A stretch of DNA of 9,203 bases from an uncultured Clostridia bacterium (GTDB lineage Bacteria; Bacillota_A; Clostridia; Christensenellales; Aristaeellaceae). Each line of letters starts with the position of its first letter. Position 1 is the stretch's first letter. The stretch spans positions 1 through 9,203 of the forward strand of contig CAMJTZ010000070.1 in NCBI GenBank assembly GCA_946408865.1. Reading direction: 5' to 3'. The position numbers and the translations under genes are program-made. Positions 5,829 to 9,203 of this stretch are shown piece by piece. Below the pieces are notes generated by a model. The model was not told the origin of the DNA. It worked only from the letters and a program-made list of their open reading frames with translations, and did no database searches.

Positions 5829-6983
5829 TCAGTATTCAAAGACGGTAACGACCGCGCCCATGTTATCCAGGGAAGAGGAATAGGAGCGGGCATTACGGGT
5901 GAGCTGGACATTGAAGGAAGCGGCATCGCCCACATACTGGCGGTAGATTTCGTACTTCAGGACGCCGTCCTCAAACACCGCAATATGCGGATGCTCCTGC
6001 AGGTATTCGATATATTCCTCGAGGCAGAAGTCGAAGTAATGCATGACGGCGGCGTTGCCTTTGCCGACATAGCGGTACAGGTTCAGAGTAACAGAAACGC
6101 CGGTCTTGAAGCTCTTGTCCTGTGTTTCCTCCAGCGGCCAGCCGGACAGCGGGAAACGGAAAATCAGGCCGTATTTCCAGCAGTTGCGGTTCATCCACTT
6201 GCCCTGATCAGTGGTGGAGTACTTGGGCTTGGCAACTTCCGGATCCTTCTTGTCATACAGACGGAGGGTAAAGGCCAGACCGGAGTTGAACTCGCTGGTG
6301 CCGGGATAGTTGACTTCTTTCTTGGTTGCGTTAATCAGCGCTTCTCCGGAATACCTGGAGGAAAGCTTTTCCATCCGCTTCTGGAAATAGGAGTTCTGTG
6401 TCTCCCAGGTGCGGTAGCCTTCCTCTACCAGGTAATGCTCGAGGCCTTCCGCCCGCGCGGCCTCGACCGCTTCCAGCAGAGCGTCGCAGGCGATCGGGAA
6501 GAGGGACACGTTATAATCCTTGGTCTGCACCTTGGTATTGCCGCCGAGATGTTTGCCGACACTGACAATCTTTGTATCGTCGAAATCATCGGGACGGGAA
6601 TGCCATTCATTGAGCAGAAGCATACCGTTGGCCATCAGCTCCTGGCGGGTGGCGGTGACAGCTGTCGGATTTTCCAGAGCGATGTTGGTCAGGTCAATAA
6701 CATCCCAGCCCTCGGACTTGTGCTCTGGCCAGGAAGGATTGCTGGGCTCAACGGCGCGCTGATTCTGCAGATCCAGGATCGTCGCTTCGTATTCCGCCTG
6801 AATTTCCTGATTTTTGCGCACAACCTCCGCCTGGCGTTTGGCCAGGTCATCAGCGGACGCTTTACGAAGCGGATCCGTGATCATCGGGCGCACCAGGAAA
6901 CAGCCCGCTGCAATGGCAGCCGCAAGGATGGTGATAATCAGGACTACCGGGACGGCCTTGCTCTTTTTTCTTTTCCTGCTCAT
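5829..6983 (-). CDS. Membrane-anchored VanY/M15-fold protein lacking the zinc ligands
   Basis: This 384-residue protein has one N-terminal membrane segment (about 11-33), a charged helical stalk (40-75) and an extracytoplasmic domain. From about 93 the domain follows the VanY-type D-alanyl-D-alanine carboxypeptidase fold (peptidase M15). Landmarks are ENPTAVTATRQELMANGMLL (104-123), VEEGYRTWETQ (186-196), PGTSEFNSGLAFTL (227-240), WMNRNCWKYGLIFRFP (263-278), and YRYVG (303-307) followed by LEEYIEYL. Active M15B enzymes have SEHxxGxAxD and ExWHxRYVG. Here the His is Phe232, the Asp is Thr239, the WH pair is Asn301-Leu302 and the catalytic Glu is Thr299. All metal ligands and the base are absent, although the fold motifs around them are intact and the frame is open. 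A non-catalytic peptidoglycan-stem binding role is inferred. AGGTG before ATG 6983 supports the start. It opens the envelope cassette 119 nt after argS. Confidence 0.85.
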   Translation of the reverse strand: MSRKRKKSKAVPVVLIITILAAAIAAGCFLVRPMITDPLRKASADDLAKRQAEVVRKNQEIQAEYEATILDLQNQRAVEPSNPSWPEHKSEGWDVIDLTNIALENPTAVTATRQELMANGMLLLNEWHSRPDDFDDTKIVSVGKHLGGNTKVQTKDYNVSLFPIACDALLEAVEAARAEGLEHYLVEEGYRTWETQNSYFQKRMEKLSSRYSGEALINATKKEVNYPGTSEFNSGLAFTLRLYDKKDPEVAKPKYSTTDQGKWMNRNCWKYGLIFRFPLSGWPLEETQDKSFKTGVSVTLNLYRYVGKGNAAVMHYFDFCLEEYIEYLQEHPHIAVFEDGVLKYEIYRQYVGDAASFNVQLTRNARSYSSSLDNMGAVVTVFEY

Positions 6984-7019
6984 GGATTACACCTGCCTTT
7001 GAAATCATTCATCCGGAGC

Positions 7020-7031
7020 GTTTCCGGAAAC
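7020..7031. repeat. 12-bp palindrome in the leader of the VanY-like gene
   Basis: GTTTCCGGAAAC is a perfect inverted repeat 36 nt upstream of the VanY-like start codon. A second TCCGG lies just beside it. No convincing -35/-10 pair was found in 7003-7102, so whether it is an operator is unknown. Confidence 0.3.
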
Positions 7032-7071
7032 AAAAATTCAAGCTTCCTTAAAAAGTTCGTCACATGTTTGT

Positions 7072-7095
7072 AAAATTCCTTCTTTTTGGAAGGAA
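7072..7095 (-). terminator. Weak hairpin after argS
   Basis: Just after the argS stop, TTCCTTC/GAAGGAA form a 7-bp stem (7076-7095) around a 6-nt loop, followed on the minus strand by TTTT (7075-7072). The stem is AT-rich and the U tract short. It would at best attenuate, leaving read-through from argS into the envelope genes. Confidence 0.45.
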
Positions 7096-7102
7096 CAGGG
7101 AA

Positions 7103-8821
7103 TTACATTCTTTCAGGGGCTTCGATGCCGATCAGATACAGGCCGGTTTTGATGGTCCGGCGGGCGGCGTCGGTCAGTGCGACACGGGCAGCGGACTGCG
7201 AGGGTTCACCGTCGAGGATCCGATGCTCATAGTAGAACTTGTTGAAGGCCTGAGCGATATCGGTGACGGCCCGGGTGATCATGCTGGGCTCATATTTGTC
7301 GGCCGCTTCACGGATGACATCCGGGAAGCGGGAGAGCAGGCGCAGCAGGGACTGGGCTTCGTCATCCGTCAGGGCGGACCAGTCCGGCGCGGCGGAAGCC
7401 AGATCGCCGGCCTTGCGCAGCACACTGCAGCAGCGGGCGTGCGTATACTGGACGTAGGGGCCGGATTCCCCGTCGAAGTTCAGCGCCCGATCCCAGCGGA
7501 AATCGATATCCTTGATCCGGTTATTGGACAGGTCCGTATAGACGACGGCGCCGATGCCGATCTGGCGGGCGACCTCGTCCTTGTTTTCCAGGTTCGGGGA
7601 TTTCTCCTCGATGATTTCCCGGGCCTTCGTCACAGCCTGGGAAAGCAGATCCTCCAGGAGCACCATGTTGCCTTTCCGTGTGGAAAGGGCTTCCCCTTCA
7701 AAACTGACCATGCCGAAAGCGACATGGACACAGTCCTTCGCCCAGGGATATCCCATTTTTTCCAGTACGCGGAAGACCTGGCGGAAATGCAGGTCCTGCT
7801 GGTAAGCAACGACATACAGGCATTTATCAAAATGATAGGTGTTCTGGCGGTAGATTGCGGCGGCCAGGTCGCGCGTGGCGTAGATGGTGGCGCCGTCGCT
7901 CTTGAGGATCAGGCACGGAGGCATGTTGTCCTCGCTCAGATCGACAACCTGAGCGCCCTGGCTTTCGACCAGGAGACCTTTGGCCCGCAGCTCTTCCACC
8001 ACGGGCTCCATCTTGTCATTGTAGAAGCTCTCTCCGGCATAGCTGTCAAAGGAGACGCCCAGCTGATCGTAGACTCTGGCGGCATCCCTGAGGGTTACTT
8101 CCTTGAACCAGGTAAAGATCTCCAGGGCTTCAGGATCCCCATCCTCGATCCGCTTGAACCAGGCGCGGCCTTCATCTTCGAGAGAAGGATCGGCTTCCGC
8201 CTCCTTATGGAAGCGGACATACAGTTCGGTCATGGCATCGATGCCGCGCTTTTCCACATCGTCCTTCCGGCCCCACTTTTTGTAGGCACAGATCATCTTG
8301 CCGAACTGGGTGCCCCAGTCGCCGAGATGGTTGATGCCCACGGTGGTGTAGCCCAGGAAGTCGAAGATCCGCTTCAGACTGTGCCCGATCATGGTGGTGG
8401 AAAGATGCCCGATGTGGAAGCGCTTTGCGATATTGATGGATGAATAGTCCAGGCAGACCGTTTTGCCCTTTCCCAGATCGGAGGAACCGTACCGGTCACC
8501 GGCGGCCTGCAGGGCAGCCATGGTTTCCGCGGCAAAGTTTGCCCGGTTCAGGAAGAAATTCATATACCCGTTCACCGACTGCACAGAGGCGACATCCTGA
8601 TGATTCCAGGCAGCGCAAAGAGCCTCGGCAATTTTCGGCGGGGCCATGCGGAGAGGTTTTGCCAGGCGGAAACAGGGGAAAGCGTAGTCGCCCATCGCCG
8701 GATCCGGCGGGACAGCCAGCAGACCGCGGAGTTCTTCCGCAGCGGGAAGACCTTCCGTTTCCGGCCAGAGAGATTTCATACATTCCGCCGCAAGCGCGGC
8801 GATCTGTGTTATGGTGTCCAT
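7103..8821 (-). CDS. argS: Arginyl-tRNA synthetase
   Basis: A class I aminoacyl-tRNA synthetase that charges tRNA-Arg in the cytosol. Its 572 residues match the normal family length. In order there is the N-terminal Add1 domain (about 1-110) with GDYAFPCFRLAK, then the HIGH motif FHIGHL (135-140) in the catalytic domain, with NHLGDWGTQFGKM (164-176). The KMSKS-equivalent loop is LSTRKGN (379-385), as usual in this family. The C-terminal anticodon-binding helices hold SGPYVQYTHAR (453-463) and AFNKFYYEHRIL (525-536). ArgS needs bound tRNA for activation and commonly has this degenerate KMSKS. The frame extends 19 codons upstream, but ATG 8821 has GGAGG at 8832-8828, 6 nt away. It is the first gene of the minus-strand run and divergent from nifJ. 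Confidence 0.97.
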   Translation of the reverse strand: MDTITQIAALAAECMKSLWPETEGLPAAEELRGLLAVPPDPAMGDYAFPCFRLAKPLRMAPPKIAEALCAAWNHQDVASVQSVNGYMNFFLNRANFAAETMAALQAAGDRYGSSDLGKGKTVCLDYSSINIAKRFHIGHLSTTMIGHSLKRIFDFLGYTTVGINHLGDWGTQFGKMICAYKKWGRKDDVEKRGIDAMTELYVRFHKEAEADPSLEDEGRAWFKRIEDGDPEALEIFTWFKEVTLRDAARVYDQLGVSFDSYAGESFYNDKMEPVVEELRAKGLLVESQGAQVVDLSEDNMPPCLILKSDGATIYATRDLAAAIYRQNTYHFDKCLYVVAYQQDLHFRQVFRVLEKMGYPWAKDCVHVAFGMVSFEGEALSTRKGNMVLLEDLLSQAVTKAREIIEEKSPNLENKDEVARQIGIGAVVYTDLSNNRIKDIDFRWDRALNFDGESGPYVQYTHARCCSVLRKAGDLASAAPDWSALTDDEAQSLLRLLSRFPDVIREAADKYEPSMITRAVTDIAQAFNKFYYEHRILDGEPSQSAARVALTDAARRTIKTGLYLIGIEAPERM

Positions 8822-8827
8822 TTTTTT

Positions 8828-8832
8828 CCTCC
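8828..8832 (-). promoter_or_regulatory. Ribosome binding site deciding the argS start
   Basis: GGAGG read on the minus strand, followed by six A residues and then ATG 8821. This spacing fits and rules out the 19-codon longer frame, which would also begin close to the predicted transcription start near 8875. Confidence 0.85.
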
Positions 8833-8849
8833 GGGTGATTAATAGCCAG

Positions 8850-8866
8850 GATGTGAATTTCACATC
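8850..8866. promoter_or_regulatory. 17-bp palindrome in the argS-nifJ divergent region
   Basis: GATGTGAA-T-TTCACATC is a perfect inverted repeat with 8-bp arms and a 1-nt centre. It lies just downstream of the predicted argS start (about +10 to +26) and about 95 nt upstream of the nifJ start. The half-site TGTGA resembles CRP/FNR-superfamily and Rex half-sites, but the arm spacing is too short for the classical forms. Which protein binds is unknown. Confidence 0.5.
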
Positions 8867-8881
8867 ACAAAAAACCAACTT

Positions 8882-8911
8882 ATATTATCACAAAAGGGTT
8901 ACAAAAGGCAA
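8882..8911 (-). promoter_or_regulatory. Probable argS promoter
   Basis: On the minus strand, -35 TTGCCT (8911-8906) and -10 TAATAT (8887-8882) are spaced 18 nt, with TG one base before the -10 (TGA-TAATAT), an extended -10. The start would be near 8875, giving a leader of about 54 nt. That is too short for a T-box. Confidence 0.55.
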
Positions 8912-8918
8912 CTATTCA

Positions 8919-8947
8919 TTGACATTCAAGGGCGGGAGGCATATAAT
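8919..8947 (+). promoter_or_regulatory. nifJ promoter, perfect consensus TTGACA-17-TATAAT
   Basis: -35 TTGACA (8919-8924) and -10 TATAAT (8942-8947) are both exact SigA consensus and are separated by exactly 17 nt. The predicted start is near 8954, giving a leader of about 68 nt. Such a promoter predicts very high expression, as expected for a central enzyme of fermentation. Confidence 0.9.
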
Positions 8948-8956
8948 CAATGATTA
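8944..8956. promoter_or_regulatory. 13-bp palindrome overlapping the nifJ -10 and start site
   Basis: TAATCA-A-TGATTA is a perfect inverted repeat that includes four bases of the -10 box and extends past the predicted start. This is a classic repressor position. The AT-rich sequence could be symmetric by chance, so operator function is inferred only. Confidence 0.4.
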
Positions 8957-9007
8957 CGAGGCAGACTGTTTTTTTCGTGCACCTTTGCGCGGAAAACGGT
9001 TAAAAAT

Positions 9008-9203
<196 letters not shown>

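Noticed and set aside
5808..7073. 421-codon open frame on the plus strand opposite the VanY-like and SDR genes
   Set aside because: No ribosome binding site or recognisable domain; the opposite strand carries clear family motifs.
7678..7698. Degenerate KMSKS loop (LSTRKGN) in ArgS as a possible anomaly
   Set aside because: ArgS commonly lacks the canonical KMSKS, so this is normal.
7064..8443. 459-codon open frame on the plus strand opposite argS
   Set aside because: argS is certain on the other strand; the frame has no family motifs and is a codon-bias shadow of a GC-rich gene.
8822..8875. Possible T-box or attenuator in the argS leader
   Set aside because: The predicted leader is about 54 nt, with no T-box sequence or terminator hairpin.

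Overview
The window looks like chromosomal DNA from an anaerobic, low-to-mid-GC Firmicute, most likely a gut or rumen Clostridia-type bacterium. This is inferred from strong AAGGAGG-type ribosome binding sites, SigA-like TTGACA/TATAAT promoters, a pyruvate:ferredoxin oxidoreductase gene, an EpsC-type serine acetyltransferase and a VanY/serine-hydrolase/NAGPA-type envelope gene set. Genus cannot be set from the sequence alone. No insertion sequence, phage gene, CRISPR array or rRNA is visible.

Layout. The left edge (1-177) holds the 5' part of a tRNA-Val(CAC) gene on the minus strand. In front of it lies a decayed second copy of the tRNA 5' end, a leader with two hairpins, and a good promoter. 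Next is a minus-strand polysaccharide deacetylase (192-824). It diverges from a plus-strand serine O-acetyltransferase (977-1768), whose last codons lie inside its own 17-bp terminator stem.

From 1799 to 8821 everything reads on the minus strand. In transcription order the genes are argS, a VanY-fold membrane-anchored protein that has lost its metal ligands, a FabG-like short-chain dehydrogenase, a secreted NAGPA-type phosphodiester glycosidase, a divergent Lgt-like multi-pass membrane protein, and a secreted beta-lactamase-fold serine hydrolase. The five genes after argS are packed with gaps of 1 to 45 nt and look like one transcription unit. Four of the five products are predicted to act at or outside the membrane.

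At the right edge nifJ (pyruvate:ferredoxin oxidoreductase, only the first 60 codons) runs on the plus strand, divergent from argS. It starts from a perfect-consensus promoter overlapped by a palindrome.

The most unusual content is the envelope cassette. Two of its members keep an enzyme fold (VanY/M15 and Lgt) but appear to lack most of the residues that make those enzymes work, while the serine hydrolase and the glycosidase look intact. A role for the cassette in envelope polymer recognition or remodelling is an inference; no known named system is recognised.
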